Below, piece after piece: positions 17,581-26,404 of a DNA stretch of 64,000 bases. Numbering within the stretch: the first letter of the stretch is position 1; every line of letters starts with the position of its first letter. The notes beneath the pieces were generated by a model. The model did no database searches and was not told where the DNA came from. It saw only the letters and a list, made by a program, of their open reading frames with translations. Source of the stretch: Haloarcula pellucida (GTDB lineage Archaea > Halobacteriota > Halobacteria > Halobacteriales > Haloarculaceae); the NCBI RefSeq assembly GCF_014647235.1, contig NZ_BMOU01000003.1:124001-188000 (forward strand), in the 5' to 3' direction. A program made the position numbers and the translations under genes.

Positions 17581-17605
17581 GAGCCGTTTACTCGAAAAAC
17601 GGCTC
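17581..17605. terminator. 9-bp perfect hairpin
   Basis: GAGCCGTTT (17581-17589) pairs with AAACGGCTC (17597-17605) over a 7-base loop. No gene ends close by, so a role in an unseen transcript or in the origin region is possible. It is not followed by a clear T-run. Confidence 0.4.
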
Positions 17606-17932
17606 CGACGACGCCTATTTGACCGACGACGAATGCAAACGACCGTCTATCTCTCCCTGTCGAGGAACGGATCACCGATCGACGGAGCGAGTGATAGATA
17701 TCCATCCGTATTCAGGTAGAGACGACAAAGCGAGAACACGACTACCGACATATTCGCCACGGGTGACAGCGACGTCGTCCCCCGTCTGCTCAGTCGCGAC
17801 CGGCAACGGTTGGAGACCTGGACTCTCGGCTCACCGTCACCGTTTCTTGAACCGTCCCGGACGTGTACTAACGTCAGAGTATAAGACAGTGGTGTCCGTA
17901 CACAGAATCAGCGGTGACCGGAGACACTCAGA

Positions 17933-18082
17933 ATGACGTACACGCTCGAAATCAGTGACGAACTCAGGGAACGACTCGAAAGCCACCTAGAGGAAGACGA
18001 ATCGCTGGAGGAGTTCATCGAGGAACTGGTCTCGATGTACGAGACAGAGGGGACGTTTCTGCAAGAGGGGTATTCGGAGTAG
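17933..18082 (+). CDS. Small acidic protein, DUF7557-like (ribbon-helix-helix type)
   Basis: This 49-residue protein begins MTYTLEISDELRERLESHLE and ends ETEGTFLQEGYSE. Small haloarchaeal proteins with a beta-strand followed by ISDEL.(D/E)RL helices are common and resemble ribbon-helix-helix or antitoxin N-termini. I assign it to that group from memory. Only the first strand and two helices fit, and no toxin gene is next to it. GGTGA lies about 20 bases before the ATG, with a TATA-like AGTATAAG near 17877-17885. It is convergent with the VanZ-like gene across an 80-bp palindromic element. Confidence 0.7.
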   Translation: MTYTLEISDELRERLESHLEEDESLEEFIEELVSMYETEGTFLQEGYSE

Positions 18083-18201
18083 CGCTCCGCTACGATTCGT
18101 AGGTCGCTGTCACGGGCGACCAGTCGTCGGAGACACGGCGGTGACAGCGACGGGGCCGACAGACGCGTCTCCTGCGCTCGGTGAGTCGCCAGCATCCGCT
18201 C

Positions 18202-18281
18202 ATACTGGTGGCTGTAAGTTCGTACAGATATTCGCCACCCCGGGGTGGCGAAGTACTTCAGTTTGTTACAGCCACCAGTAT
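18202..18281 (+). repeat. 80-bp palindromic element, copy 1
   Basis: The termini are ATACTGGTGGCTGTAA and its exact complement, TTACAGCCACCAGTAT. The centre is a perfect inner palindrome, TTCGCCACCCCGGGGTGGCGAA. The rightmost base is also the last base of the minus-strand VanZ gene's TGA stop. A second copy at 31493-31572 is about 95% identical in inverted orientation. It lies between convergent genes and could form a bidirectional terminator. A mobile REP- or MITE-like origin is also possible. Confidence 0.8.
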
Positions 18282-18670
18282 CAGTCGTCGACGACGGACG
18301 ACGTACCGTTCACGGCGTACCAGCCGGATATTGCGAGCAGCGAACCGAACAACCCGGCGACGACGTCTGCGACCTCGAACGCCCGTCCCGGAACGTAGTT
18401 CTGGAGCTGTCCGCTGACGAGACTGAGGAGCGTCGAGACACAGACCGCTAGCACAGCGGCCTCCCGATCGGACCACCGGCCAGCGGCGACTGCGTCGGCA
18501 ACTACCACCGCGTACGCGCCGTGGCCGACGAGATGCAAGAACTTGTCCGGACCGACCCGCTCCCACTCTGGCCGACGCTCGATCGGGGAGGGAACGAACG
18601 CGGCGAGACAGAGCACGAGCGTCGAGACGACAACCAGTGTCCACCGAGAGTCAGCGTACCGAGAGCGCAT
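18281..18670 (-). CDS. VanZ-like membrane protein
   Basis: The 129-residue protein has four predicted membrane segments. The conserved DKFLHLVGHGAYAVVVADAV stretch matches the VanZ-like family. Family members are small integral membrane proteins of mostly unknown function; VanZ itself gives low-level teicoplanin resistance, which does not imply that role here. The stop codon is supplied by the edge of the palindromic element. No operon partner is visible: the downstream neighbour is convergent and the upstream gene runs the other way. Confidence 0.8.
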   Translation of the reverse strand: MRSRYADSRWTLVVVSTLVLCLAAFVPSPIERRPEWERVGPDKFLHLVGHGAYAVVVADAVAAGRWSDREAAVLAVCVSTLLSLVSGQLQNYVPGRAFEVADVVAGLFGSLLAISGWYAVNGTSSVVDD

Positions 18671-18810
18671 ACTGTATTTCTGTTCCGAATCGGTTTGAAC
18701 TTACTGGGGGCGGGGCGGGTCTTTGTACCGCTGTTCGGCGTGGCGTTAGTCGTTACTGTGTGGTGAGAATTGGCGGTCTACTCATGAGCGTCCACAACCA
18801 AAACATCGGT

Positions 18811-19233
18811 ATGTACGAGAACATCCTCGTCCCGACCGACGGAAGTGACGACGCAGAACGTGGCATCGAACACGCCATGGACCTCGCCGAAGACCACGGT
18901 GCCCACCTACACGTCCTGTTCGTCGTCGACGAAACCGTCTACGGAACGACGCCGGCATTCAGTAGCTACGAAGCGTTCCTCGAAGAGATCGCGGACGAAG
19001 CCGAAGACCTCGTCGAAGACGTCGTCGAAGCAGCCACAGAACGTGGCATCGAATCCACCACGTCCGTGCTTCGCGGACTGCCACACGAGGTGATTCTGGA
19101 GTACGCCGACGACCACGACATCGACCTCGTGGTGATGGGAAAGCGGGGCGCGGCAGGCGTCGAAGCGCCCCACATGGGATCGGTCACCGACCGAGTCATC
19201 CGGGCGGCGGCGGTGCCGGTCGTTCCGATCTGA
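18811..19233 (+). CDS. Universal stress protein (UspA family)
   Basis: This 140-residue single-domain protein starts MYENILVPTDGSDDAE and carries the ATP-binding signature G-2x-G-9x-G(S/T) as GKRGAAGVEAPHMGSVT near its C-terminus, so it should bind ATP. The start at 18811 fits the family's usual N-terminus. An in-frame ATG at 18784 would add nine residues (MSVHNQNIG) and cannot be excluded. It is monocistronic, between a divergent VanZ gene and a convergent hydrolase gene. Confidence 0.9.
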   Translation: MYENILVPTDGSDDAERGIEHAMDLAEDHGAHLHVLFVVDETVYGTTPAFSSYEAFLEEIADEAEDLVEDVVEAATERGIESTTSVLRGLPHEVILEYADDHDIDLVVMGKRGAAGVEAPHMGSVTDRVIRAAAVPVVPI

Positions 19234-19293
19234 GGAACCAGCAGCACTCGCGGTCCGTTCGCGGTAGAACACAGCCGAGAGAGCGGTTCAGAA

Positions 19294-20040
19294 CTACGTG
19301 CTCGCACCCTGTGTGGTCGAGGCAGCTGTATCGAGCAGTTCCACTACTTCTGACGGCATCGATACCATCGGCCAGTGACCTGTTTCGAGTTCGACGAGGC
19401 CCCATCCTCGTTCGTCTACCACACCGCGGATCGTTTCGAGAGTCTCGTCCGGCAGTCCATTCTTGGTACAGAGAACGTACGTCGACGGGAGGACGCTAGC
19501 CGCTTGATTTCGAACTTCGACCGACTGTGCGAACGTCTCGACTGGCTGTGGAACCGCCTTCGATCGCAGCCAGCGAGCGTCCGACTCGGAGATTCCGACC
19601 CAGCCATCGGGCTCTCGTGGCATGGGCCACCGCCAGCCCGCTCCCTGTTCCTCAGCCTCGGCTTCGACGACCTCCCGATACTCCGGGGGGCCCAGATCGA
19701 AGACCGATGTGGCCTCGTCATTCAGCGGCGTCATCGCGTCGAGATACACGACGTGTGTGACCCGATCCGGCACGCGGTCGATGACCCCCGTCACCACGAG
19801 TCCGGCATAACTGTGCCCGACGAGGACCACGTCCGTGAGGTCCTCGTATTCGAGAACGTTCACGACATCCGTGATGTGGGTCTCCAGATCGATATCGGGC
19901 CGCGAAAGGTGTTCTCGCTCGCCAAGGCCGGTAAGCGTCAGCGTGTACACGTCGTGGTCCACTGATCGCAATGGATGAGTGACGTACTTCCAACACCAAC
20001 CACCTAACCACGCACCGTGGACGAGGAGAACGGTCGCCAT
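19294..20040 (-). CDS. Alpha/beta-fold hydrolase (esterase-like)
   Basis: The 248-residue cytoplasmic hydrolase shows the oxyanion-hole motif VHGAWLGGWCW near the N-terminus, the nucleophile elbow GHSYAG and a C-terminal ETGHWPM that supplies the histidine. This is the EstC / methylesterase-like subgroup of Pfam Abhydrolase_6. The substrate is unknown. The ATG at 20040 is supported by a TATA box (CTTTATAC, 20064-20071) 24-31 bases upstream. Longer in-frame starts would put the promoter inside the gene. It is divergent from the ribonucleotide reductase gene. Confidence 0.85.
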   Translation of the reverse strand: MATVLLVHGAWLGGWCWKYVTHPLRSVDHDVYTLTLTGLGEREHLSRPDIDLETHITDVVNVLEYEDLTDVVLVGHSYAGLVVTGVIDRVPDRVTHVVYLDAMTPLNDEATSVFDLGPPEYREVVEAEAEEQGAGWRWPMPREPDGWVGISESDARWLRSKAVPQPVETFAQSVEVRNQAASVLPSTYVLCTKNGLPDETLETIRGVVDERGWGLVELETGHWPMVSMPSEVVELLDTAASTTQGAST

Positions 20041-20161
20041 GGAGCTATTTACGGGCACGATCGGTATAAAGACACTCGGGTTGCGTCCGAGCGTCGGCGA
20101 TCCTGAATCGCCACCCGTCACGTCCGCGCCCGCCGAGTATCACCTGTGACGTGTGGCGCTG

Positions 20162-20200
20162 ATCTCTGCCCATCGCTATCTCTGCCCATCGCTTAATAAG
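20162..20200 (+). promoter_or_regulatory. nrdJ promoter with 16-bp tandem direct repeat
   Basis: ATCTCTGCCCATCGCT occurs twice back to back (20162-20177 and 20178-20193). It runs straight into the TATA box TTAATAAG (20193-20200), 22-29 bases before the ATG at 20222. The repeat sits where an archaeal activator or repressor would bind. Confidence 0.6.
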
Positions 20201-20221
20201 CACTCTCCCCTAGTCTGTGGC

Positions 20222-21961
20222 ATGTCAACTCTAGGCACGGTGGCCAAAACCGTTCTCAGACGCCGCTACCTTCGCCAAGACGAGAACGGGACAGTCGTCG
20301 AGACGCCCGACGAACTGTTCCACCGAGTCGCGCGTGACGTCGCGTCGGCCGAAGAAGCGTTCGGTGGCGACGCCGACGCCGTGGAGGCAGCGTTCTACGA
20401 CGCGCTCAGCGGCCTCGACTTCCTGCCGAACTCGCCGACGTTGATGAACGCGGGAACTGACATAGAGCAGCTGGCCGCCTGCTTCGTGTTACCGATCGAG
20501 GACTCGCTCGACTCGATTTTCACCGCCCTCAAGCAGGCCGCACTCGTCCACCAGAGCGGCGGCGGGACCGGATTCGCCTTCTCGAACCTGCGTCCGCAGG
20601 GCGACGTCGTGCTGAAGACGGGCGGTGTGGCCTCCGGTCCCGTGAGTTTCATGCAGATATTCGACAGCGCGACCGAACAGATAAAACAGGGCGGCCGACG
20701 GCGCGGCGCTAACATGGCCGTTCTCGACGCGACACATCCTGACATCGAGCGGTTCGTGACCGCGAAGGCCGACGAGGGGACGCTACGGAACTTCAACCTC
20801 TCGGTGGGGACCGACGAACCGTTCTGGGAGGCCTACGACTCCGGTGCGCGATACGACCTCGTCAATCCTCGGACGGGGGCGGTCGTCGACCAGATGGACC
20901 CGGCCGACGTCCTCGCCCGGATTGCCGAGATGGCCTGGGCCACCGGTGACCCCGGGATGCTGTTTCTCGACACGATCAACGAGCACAACCCGACCCCGGC
21001 TCTCGGTCGACTCGAAGCCACGAATCCCTGCGGTGAGGTTCCTTTGCTGCCATACGAAGCCTGTGTGCTCGGGTCGATCAACCTCGCGACCCACACCGCC
21101 GACGGCGAGGTCGACTGGGCAAAACTCCGCGAGACAGTCCATCTGGCCGTCCGGTTCCTCGACGATGCCATCGAGCGGTCCGCGTTCCCCGTCAGCGAGA
21201 CCGACGAGATCATGAACGCCAACCGCAAGATCGGACTCGGCGTCATGGGGTTTCACGATATGCTCGTCGATCTCCGCATACCGTATGCCACCTCGGACGC
21301 CGTCGAATTCGGGCGCGACCTGATGTCGTTCGTCCACGACGAGTCGTGGGCCGCCTCCAGGGACCTCGCGGAAGAACGCGGCCCGTTCCCGAACTGGGCG
21401 GACTCGACACGAGAGCGACCGATGCGCAACGCGACGACGACGACTATCGCGCCGACGGGTACGATATCACTCATCGCCGGCTGTTCGGCCAGCATCGAAC
21501 CGATATACAACGTCGCGTACACGAAGCACGTTCTCGGCGGTTTAGCGGTCGTCAACGACCGCTTCGTCGATATGGCGAAAGAGCGGGGGTTCTACTCGGA
21601 GGACTTACTGGAGGCGGTCCACGGTCGGACCTCCATTCAGGACGTCGAGGAGATTCCCGACGACGTGAAACCGCTCTTTCAGACGGCACACGACGTCTCC
21701 GGTGCCCACCATCTCCGCGTTCAGGCCGCGTTTCAGGACCACGTCGACAACGCGGTCAGCAAGACGGTGAACTTACCACAGTCTGCGTCTATCGGCGACG
21801 TCGAGGACCTGTTTCTCACCGCCCGAGACCTCGGGCTCAAGGGTGTCACCGTCTTCAGGAGCGGTGCCAAGAGCGAACAGGTGCTCGGTGACGACCCACG
21901 CAAGGAGCAGTGTGTGGGAGAGTGTTCGTACACCACTCCCCCGAACAGCGATTCGCGGTAG
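20222..21961 (+). CDS. nrdJ: Adenosylcobalamin-dependent (class II) ribonucleotide reductase
   Basis: This 579-residue enzyme reduces ribonucleotides to deoxyribonucleotides using B12. Visible features are FLPNSPTLMNAGT near 67-79, the redox cysteine in LAACFVLP (Cys87), HQSGGGTGFAFS, the thiyl-radical cysteine motif NPCGE (Cys270, Glu272), a TTIAPTGTISLIAGCSASIE stretch and a C-terminal cysteine pair CVGEC for re-reduction. It is shorter than the long haloarchaeal NrdJ, with no N-terminal ATP-cone, so allosteric activity control by that domain is absent. It is a compact type with its own TATA promoter. Confidence 0.92.
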   Translation: MSTLGTVAKTVLRRRYLRQDENGTVVETPDELFHRVARDVASAEEAFGGDADAVEAAFYDALSGLDFLPNSPTLMNAGTDIEQLAACFVLPIEDSLDSIFTALKQAALVHQSGGGTGFAFSNLRPQGDVVLKTGGVASGPVSFMQIFDSATEQIKQGGRRRGANMAVLDATHPDIERFVTAKADEGTLRNFNLSVGTDEPFWEAYDSGARYDLVNPRTGAVVDQMDPADVLARIAEMAWATGDPGMLFLDTINEHNPTPALGRLEATNPCGEVPLLPYEACVLGSINLATHTADGEVDWAKLRETVHLAVRFLDDAIERSAFPVSETDEIMNANRKIGLGVMGFHDMLVDLRIPYATSDAVEFGRDLMSFVHDESWAASRDLAEERGPFPNWADSTRERPMRNATTTTIAPTGTISLIAGCSASIEPIYNVAYTKHVLGGLAVVNDRFVDMAKERGFYSEDLLEAVHGRTSIQDVEEIPDDVKPLFQTAHDVSGAHHLRVQAAFQDHVDNAVSKTVNLPQSASIGDVEDLFLTARDLGLKGVTVFRSGAKSEQVLGDDPRKEQCVGECSYTTPPNSDSR

Positions 21962-22096
21962 CGTGGACCGACCGCTGATACACGGGACGGCGGGACACGA
22001 GCGGAGGCGATGCCATGCTCGGGACACTGTTCCCGACGAGTGAGAACTAGTCGCATGACTTACGCCGTGGACGACCGACGGGTCTACTAGACGGCC

Positions 22097-22966
22097 ATGT
22101 TCGATACCATCCTCGTTCCGACCGACGGAAGCGACGTCGCCACTGCCGCGGCGGACGCGGCGATCACTCTCGCAGACAGGTTCGATGCGACGCTCCACGT
22201 GATCCACGTCCTCGAACCGTTCGAACTCCCGCCCGACGTCGTAGACGAGGGTGCGGGAGCGCTCGCTCACTCGGGTGAAGCGGCGATAGCAGATGTCGTG
22301 GAGACGGCGACGGCGGCGGGCGTCGAGACCACGTCGACGGTCATCGATACGTCCGGCCAGATTCACGAGAACATCATCGCCTACGCCGGCAAACACGACG
22401 TCGACTGTATCGTGATGGGGACGTACGGTCGGACGGGGCTGGACCGATTCGTCCTCGGAAGCGTCGCAGAACAGACGCTCCGCGAGTCACCGATACCGGT
22501 CCTGACCGTCCACGAGGAGACGAAGATAGGGGCGTTCGACTCGGTGCTGGTTCCGACCGACGGCAGCGACAGTTCACGGGTGGCTGCCGACGACGCAATC
22601 GAGTTCGCACTGTCGACGGGGGCGGCACTTCACATCGTCCACGTGGTCGACGTTGGGGTGGTTCCTGACGGTGTCAACGTCGGACAGGTCATGGCGGCGC
22701 TGGAAGATGCCGGTGAACAGGCGATAGACGACGTCATCAGCGCCGCCCAGAACGCGGGCGTTTCGACCATCGAAGCCTCCTTGATGACCGGACGGCCACA
22801 TCGTGCGATTACCGACTACGCGGCCGACAACGAGGTCGCCTGTATCGTGATGGGGACACACGGCCGAACCGGAATCGACCGGTATCTCCTCGGGAGCGTC
22901 ACCGAGCGCGTGGTCCGACTGAGTGAGGTTCCCGTCCTGACCGTGAAAGGGGAGGACAGCGAGTGA
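22097..22966 (+). CDS. Tandem two-domain universal stress protein
   Basis: The 289-residue protein consists of two UspA domains in tandem, starting MFDTILVPTDGSDVAT and, at about 147, FDSVLVPTDGSDSSR. Each has a complete ATP-binding signature: GTYGRTGLDRFVLGS and GTHGRTGIDRYLLGS. Such proteins act as stress-linked ATP sensors, and tandem forms mimic the usual homodimer. It lies 135 bases after nrdJ on the same strand and convergent with a membrane transporter. It may form a stress or energy module with that symporter, as UspA genes are often next to transporters in haloarchaea. Confidence 0.92.
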   Translation: MFDTILVPTDGSDVATAAADAAITLADRFDATLHVIHVLEPFELPPDVVDEGAGALAHSGEAAIADVVETATAAGVETTSTVIDTSGQIHENIIAYAGKHDVDCIVMGTYGRTGLDRFVLGSVAEQTLRESPIPVLTVHEETKIGAFDSVLVPTDGSDSSRVAADDAIEFALSTGAALHIVHVVDVGVVPDGVNVGQVMAALEDAGEQAIDDVISAAQNAGVSTIEASLMTGRPHRAITDYAADNEVACIVMGTHGRTGIDRYLLGSVTERVVRLSEVPVLTVKGEDSE

Positions 22967-23023
22967 AGCACCGACTCCGACCGCACCGTCGTCCCGGCAC
23001 TCTCCGGCGGGCAAGAACCGGCG

Positions 23024-24118
23024 TCACCCGACGACGAGCGGCAAGACGAGGAGTGCTAGGGGCACGAGGACCAGCGACAGCACGAATAACACGAACACCC
23101 TCCGGTCGGCGAGGAGGCGGTCGTCGACGTTGCTGATGACACGACTGTAGGTGTCGTAGGCGAGGAGGGCGACGACGGTTGCGATGGTCGCGACGGTGAG
23201 GAGTTCGAGTACCACAGCGACGCCGGCCGGTGACGCCAGTGCGACGGCGACCACCAGCGTATCGAACAGCGTTCCGAGGTTCGCACCCAGTACGTACGGG
23301 ATGAGTTCGTTTCGCTTGACGTAGCCACGGTTGTACAGCGGAACGACGATACCGAGCGAGAACGCGACGCTGGTGGTGATCCCGGTACCGACGAGTCCGA
23401 TGCCGAAGGCGACCCACGTCCGTTCGAAGTGGCGGAAAACCCGCCGTCGAACCGTCGACGTATCGACGCGCTCTAGCACCGTATCGAAGACTCTGAGGCT
23501 GCCGAACAGGAGACCGACGGCGAGAACGAACGCGGGCACGGGACCGAGACGGTTCGTGATAGCGACGGTGACCGGGTCGAATAGGTCGAGCGTCCGGGCC
23601 CCGACCGACCACTCGCGGCCGACGCGCCGGAACGAACCGTGGACAGTCGGCAAGAGCACGTATCCCAGCACTGTCACGGGGACGTATATCGAGTGGGTCA
23701 GTAGGAACGTCAGCAGGCCCATGCTGACCGACTCTCGAAACGAGTACTCCGCCTTCTGTACGTAATCGAGCGTCCCGATGAAAACGACGACGGCGGCCGA
23801 ACCGAGCCGTGACCCGGCAACCATCAGGAACAGTTGTGATACCGAGAGGATGTCCGCCGCGAAAAGCGACAGTGACAACGCGGCGACGACCGACCCGTTC
23901 GCGAGAGCGTAGGTCCCCAGCCAACCGAGTCCGAGGGCGGAGGCATCGTCGAATATCATCCGGGAAAAGACGTCTCCCAGAAGCGGTGCCGCCGCGTTCG
24001 TGGCCGTACCGAGCAACCGGACGGTAAACAGGAAGAGGACGACACTGCCTGTGATTCCGACGAGCAGGACCCGCGTGGGACCGAGTCTGGTGAGTACCCG
24101 GGTCAGCAGTGACGTCAT
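23024..24118 (-). CDS. Na/phosphate-symporter-like membrane protein
   Basis: The 364-residue integral membrane protein has about eight to nine hydrophobic segments. It contains PYVLGANLGTLFDTLVVAVA, which resembles the conserved GANIGTT repeat of the Na/Pi-cotransporter (NptA, PF02690) family, and an inverted half-repeat LFLMVAGSRLGSAAVVVFIG. I assign it to that family at moderate confidence. The substrate may differ. The ATG at 24118 was preferred to longer starts because its N-terminus (MTSLLTRVLTRLGPTRVLL) leads directly into the first membrane segment. It is convergent with the tandem Usp gene. Confidence 0.65.
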   Translation of the reverse strand: MTSLLTRVLTRLGPTRVLLVGITGSVVLFLFTVRLLGTATNAAAPLLGDVFSRMIFDDASALGLGWLGTYALANGSVVAALSLSLFAADILSVSQLFLMVAGSRLGSAAVVVFIGTLDYVQKAEYSFRESVSMGLLTFLLTHSIYVPVTVLGYVLLPTVHGSFRRVGREWSVGARTLDLFDPVTVAITNRLGPVPAFVLAVGLLFGSLRVFDTVLERVDTSTVRRRVFRHFERTWVAFGIGLVGTGITTSVAFSLGIVVPLYNRGYVKRNELIPYVLGANLGTLFDTLVVAVALASPAGVAVVLELLTVATIATVVALLAYDTYSRVISNVDDRLLADRRVFVLFVLSLVLVPLALLVLPLVVG

Positions 24119-24438
24119 GACGCCGGCGTGCTCCCGATGACACAAGCGTCGGCCCGGACGAGAGCAGATTGCGGGTGTCCCGATTTTGTCAGGGGATGTG
24201 TTAGCGGGCACTGTCCACCGAAACGCTCAGTCACAGCCGAAGATAAGTCGACCAAATCACATTAACTCTGGCGGTGGACGGTCCGAAAGTCGCGCACCGA
24301 GCGCCAGGCGCACCGCGCTCCTGAACGTCGCTCTGTCCCGGCCGGACCGCTCCAGATGGTTGTTGGACACCCGGTGTATCCAACCCCACAGCGGCCACGA
24401 TGACCGTCTCACCCGCGAGACGACGTCGCCGGTCGGTC
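24119..24438. other. Intergenic, nothing firm
   Basis: These 320 bases separate the symporter start from the SDR stop. A minus-strand frame (about 65 codons) is open but has no homology I recognise and no clear start signal. No repeat or RNA gene was seen. Confidence 0.4.
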
Positions 24439-25170
24439 TCAGTGTGCCGTCCACCCGCCGTCGATGGGGATGTTCGCGCCGGTGATGTAGGAGGCGTGGT
24501 CGCTAGCGAGAAACACCGCCATCGGGGCGATCTCCGCCGGTTGTGCAGGCCGGTTCATCGGCGTCTCCCCCTTGACGTAGTTGTAGAACCGTTCGGTCTC
24601 GAGCAGCGGTTTGGTCATCGGGGTCTCGACGAAGCCAGGACAGATACTGTTGACCCGGACCCCGTCGTCCGCGTAGTCGACGGCGACCTGCTGAGTGAAG
24701 TTGACGACACCGCCCTTAGCCGCCGAGTACGCCGCAGCGCCTTTCCCGCCGACGAGGCCGTATATCGAGGCGATGTTGACGATACTGCCCTCGGACTCCA
24801 TCAGGTGCGGGAGGGCCGTCTTCGTCCCGTACATGACGCCATCGAGATCGATGCTGACGACCCGCTCCCACTCGTCGAGTTCCATCTCTGTCACTGTCGA
24901 CTCGCTCCCGATGCCGGCGTTGTTCACCATCACGTCGAGTCCGCCGAACTCGTCGACGGTCGCCTCGACGAGTGACTCGACCTGCGCGTACTCCGAGACG
25001 TCCGTCTGTACGAACCGACAGCCGAGGTCGTCTGCGGCGGCCTCTCCCTCGGACGCCGTCCGGTTCGCGATGACGACGTCCGCGCCGGCGTCGACGTACG
25101 CGTCGGCGATAGCCCGTCCGATGCCCGATGACCCGCCCGTGACGATCGCGGTTTTTCCGTCGAGTTCCAT
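24439..25170 (-). CDS. Short-chain dehydrogenase/reductase (glucose/3-oxoacyl-ACP type)
   Basis: This 243-residue NAD(P)-dependent oxidoreductase has the cofactor motif TGGSSGIG at about 12-19, the NNAG motif, catalytic Ser in NIASIYG, YSAAK at about 150 and a PGFVETPM segment typical of classical SDRs. The C-terminus ITGANIPIDGGWTAH is also standard. The substrate cannot be inferred. The ATG at 25170 gives the usual family N-terminus (MELDGKTAIVTGG). No operon partner is present. Confidence 0.9.
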   Translation of the reverse strand: MELDGKTAIVTGGSSGIGRAIADAYVDAGADVVIANRTASEGEAAADDLGCRFVQTDVSEYAQVESLVEATVDEFGGLDVMVNNAGIGSESTVTEMELDEWERVVSIDLDGVMYGTKTALPHLMESEGSIVNIASIYGLVGGKGAAAYSAAKGGVVNFTQQVAVDYADDGVRVNSICPGFVETPMTKPLLETERFYNYVKGETPMNRPAQPAEIAPMAVFLASDHASYITGANIPIDGGWTAH

Positions 25171-25713
25171 GGGTGACTCCGAGTCGAGGATACTACGACC
25201 AGCGAGAAAAAGGATGGGCGTAATTCTCACGGGACGACAACGATCGGCCGTGACGACCGATTACGACGCTGTCGGCGTCGTAACGAACTCCGCACTCGAA
25301 CCGGAACACGGTCGACTAGCGGCGGTGAGGAAGTGACAACTGCGGCTAGTCGTTACCGACCTCGACATTCGTCCATCTCTCGATCCGAGCAGGTGTAACT
25401 GGTCTACGCGAATCCGTCGACGAATCTCGCGAGCGACCGTGTTGCGACGACAGTCATATATCACGGCCGAAAAACCTCACAACAGTACGTCTGTTAGTGG
25501 TCCTTACTCGACGCAGGAGGTTGGTAGGGCCTCTCTGAACGTACTGCCGCGGAGAACGGCAAACCGGTACGAGGTGCCTTCTGTGGCACACCAGCAGAGT
25601 CCGATAGGCCCGACGGACGGACTTATCGCCCGCCCGGCTGTCACGGTTCTTCGTGTAGACGCCGGTGCGGAGAAACCAGAACCTACAGGTCGGTGTCGGG
25701 CCTCGTTCGACGT
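25171..25713. other. Divergent intergenic region
   Basis: There are 543 bases between the SDR and a small plus-strand gene. An isolated TATA-like CATATATC occurs at 25455-25462 without a gene downstream at leaderless spacing. No protein-like frame was found. Confidence 0.45.
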
Positions 25714-25992
25714 ATGTCACCGACCGTAGACGAACTCCGGAACGAGATTCGACAGGCAGTGGGACGATACGAACGCATCGAGTCGACGGCGTTCACCAAG
25801 GAGGCCCTCGCGGCGATTTGTGAGGCCGTCGGTCACGACGTCGACTCCAACCGACTCCCACCGAAACCGGAGATGCGGGCCGGAATACTGCGGTGTATCG
25901 GTGAAACCGAAGATGACGACCCGGCGGTGGCCGAACGCCCCTTCCGAAAGGCGGAACTGACGGCTATCGCTGCGGCCCTCGACTCGGAATGA
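25714..25992 (+). CDS. Uncharacterised 92-residue acidic protein
   Basis: This is a small helical protein with no hydrophobic segment. Two similar short motifs, FTKEALAAICEAVG (about 29-42) and FRKAELTAIAAAL (about 77-89), suggest a duplicated helix-turn-helix-like or SAP-like element, but I do not recognise the family. The ATG at 25714 is preferred over the in-frame GTG at 25693. The codon pattern (GC-rich third positions, acidic content) fits a real haloarchaeal gene. It is followed by a gene-free region with palindromes and a tandem repeat. Confidence 0.65.
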   Translation: MSPTVDELRNEIRQAVGRYERIESTAFTKEALAAICEAVGHDVDSNRLPPKPEMRAGILRCIGETEDDDPAVAERPFRKAELTAIAAALDSE

Positions 25993-26103
25993 CCCTGGCT
26001 GTGGGTGTTATGTACACACTCACGGCCAGCCGTCGGTAGAATAGAACGGCAACCCGGATTTGGACAGGAAATTCGGTGATACGCCTCCAATATGTGCGGA
26101 TAT

Positions 26104-26152
26104 GAACATTTTGTGTTCTATTTCGATAGCGAAATGTAGTGTCTGCAGACAC
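26104..26152. repeat. Three consecutive perfect palindromes
   Basis: GAACA-ttttg-TGTTC (26104-26118), ATTTCG-atag-CGAAAT (26120-26135) and GTGTCTGCAGACAC (26139-26152) follow one another within 49 bases of unusually AT-rich sequence. A further partial copy of the last arm, TGTGTCTGC, follows. They lie in a convergent intergenic region. Confidence 0.6.
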
Positions 26153-26281
26153 CTGTGTCTGCGTACTTCGTCCTCTCTCTCAAGTAGCGACACACGTGGT
26201 GGACGGACCAACGTATGGTTACGTCTGGGTATCGTAGCGACGAGGCCGAATTCGAACTGTGAAGCGAGTGGCCTGCGGTAT

Positions 26282-26345
26282 CGATGCGCCCCTTCGTCGA
26301 TGCGCCCCTTCGTCGATGCGCCCCTTCGTCGATGCGCCCCTTCGT
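26282..26345. repeat. 16-bp tandem repeat, four exact copies
   Basis: CGATGCGCCCCTTCGT is repeated four times without a mismatch, followed by a partial CGATG. The perfect copies point to recent slippage. It lies 60 bases past the stop codon of the PEP synthase gene. Confidence 0.85.
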
Positions 26346-26404
26346 CGATGTGGTCGTCCCCCCCATTGGTTCAGCATCGGCCGGTAGCCGTCCGGCGTCT
26401 GCCC

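Larger units (their letters stand above)
17151..17932. other. Gene-poor stretch beside the origin
   Basis: No protein-like frame is visible in these 782 bases. They include a low-complexity C/T-rich run (17340-17488) and one strong hairpin (17581-17605), listed separately. Codon composition here is unlike that of the neighbouring genes. Confidence 0.55.

Noticed and set aside
17933-18670. Toxin-antitoxin pair (small ribbon-helix-helix-like gene and VanZ gene)
   Set aside because: The genes are convergent, the second is a VanZ-type membrane protein and no known toxin fold is present.
22899-24143. 414-codon minus-strand frame in the symporter region
   Set aside because: It is another frame of the 23024-24118 membrane-protein gene and has arginine-rich, domain-free sequence.
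26282-26345. CRISPR-like repeat
   Set aside because: The 16-base units are contiguous without spacers, so it is a plain tandem repeat.
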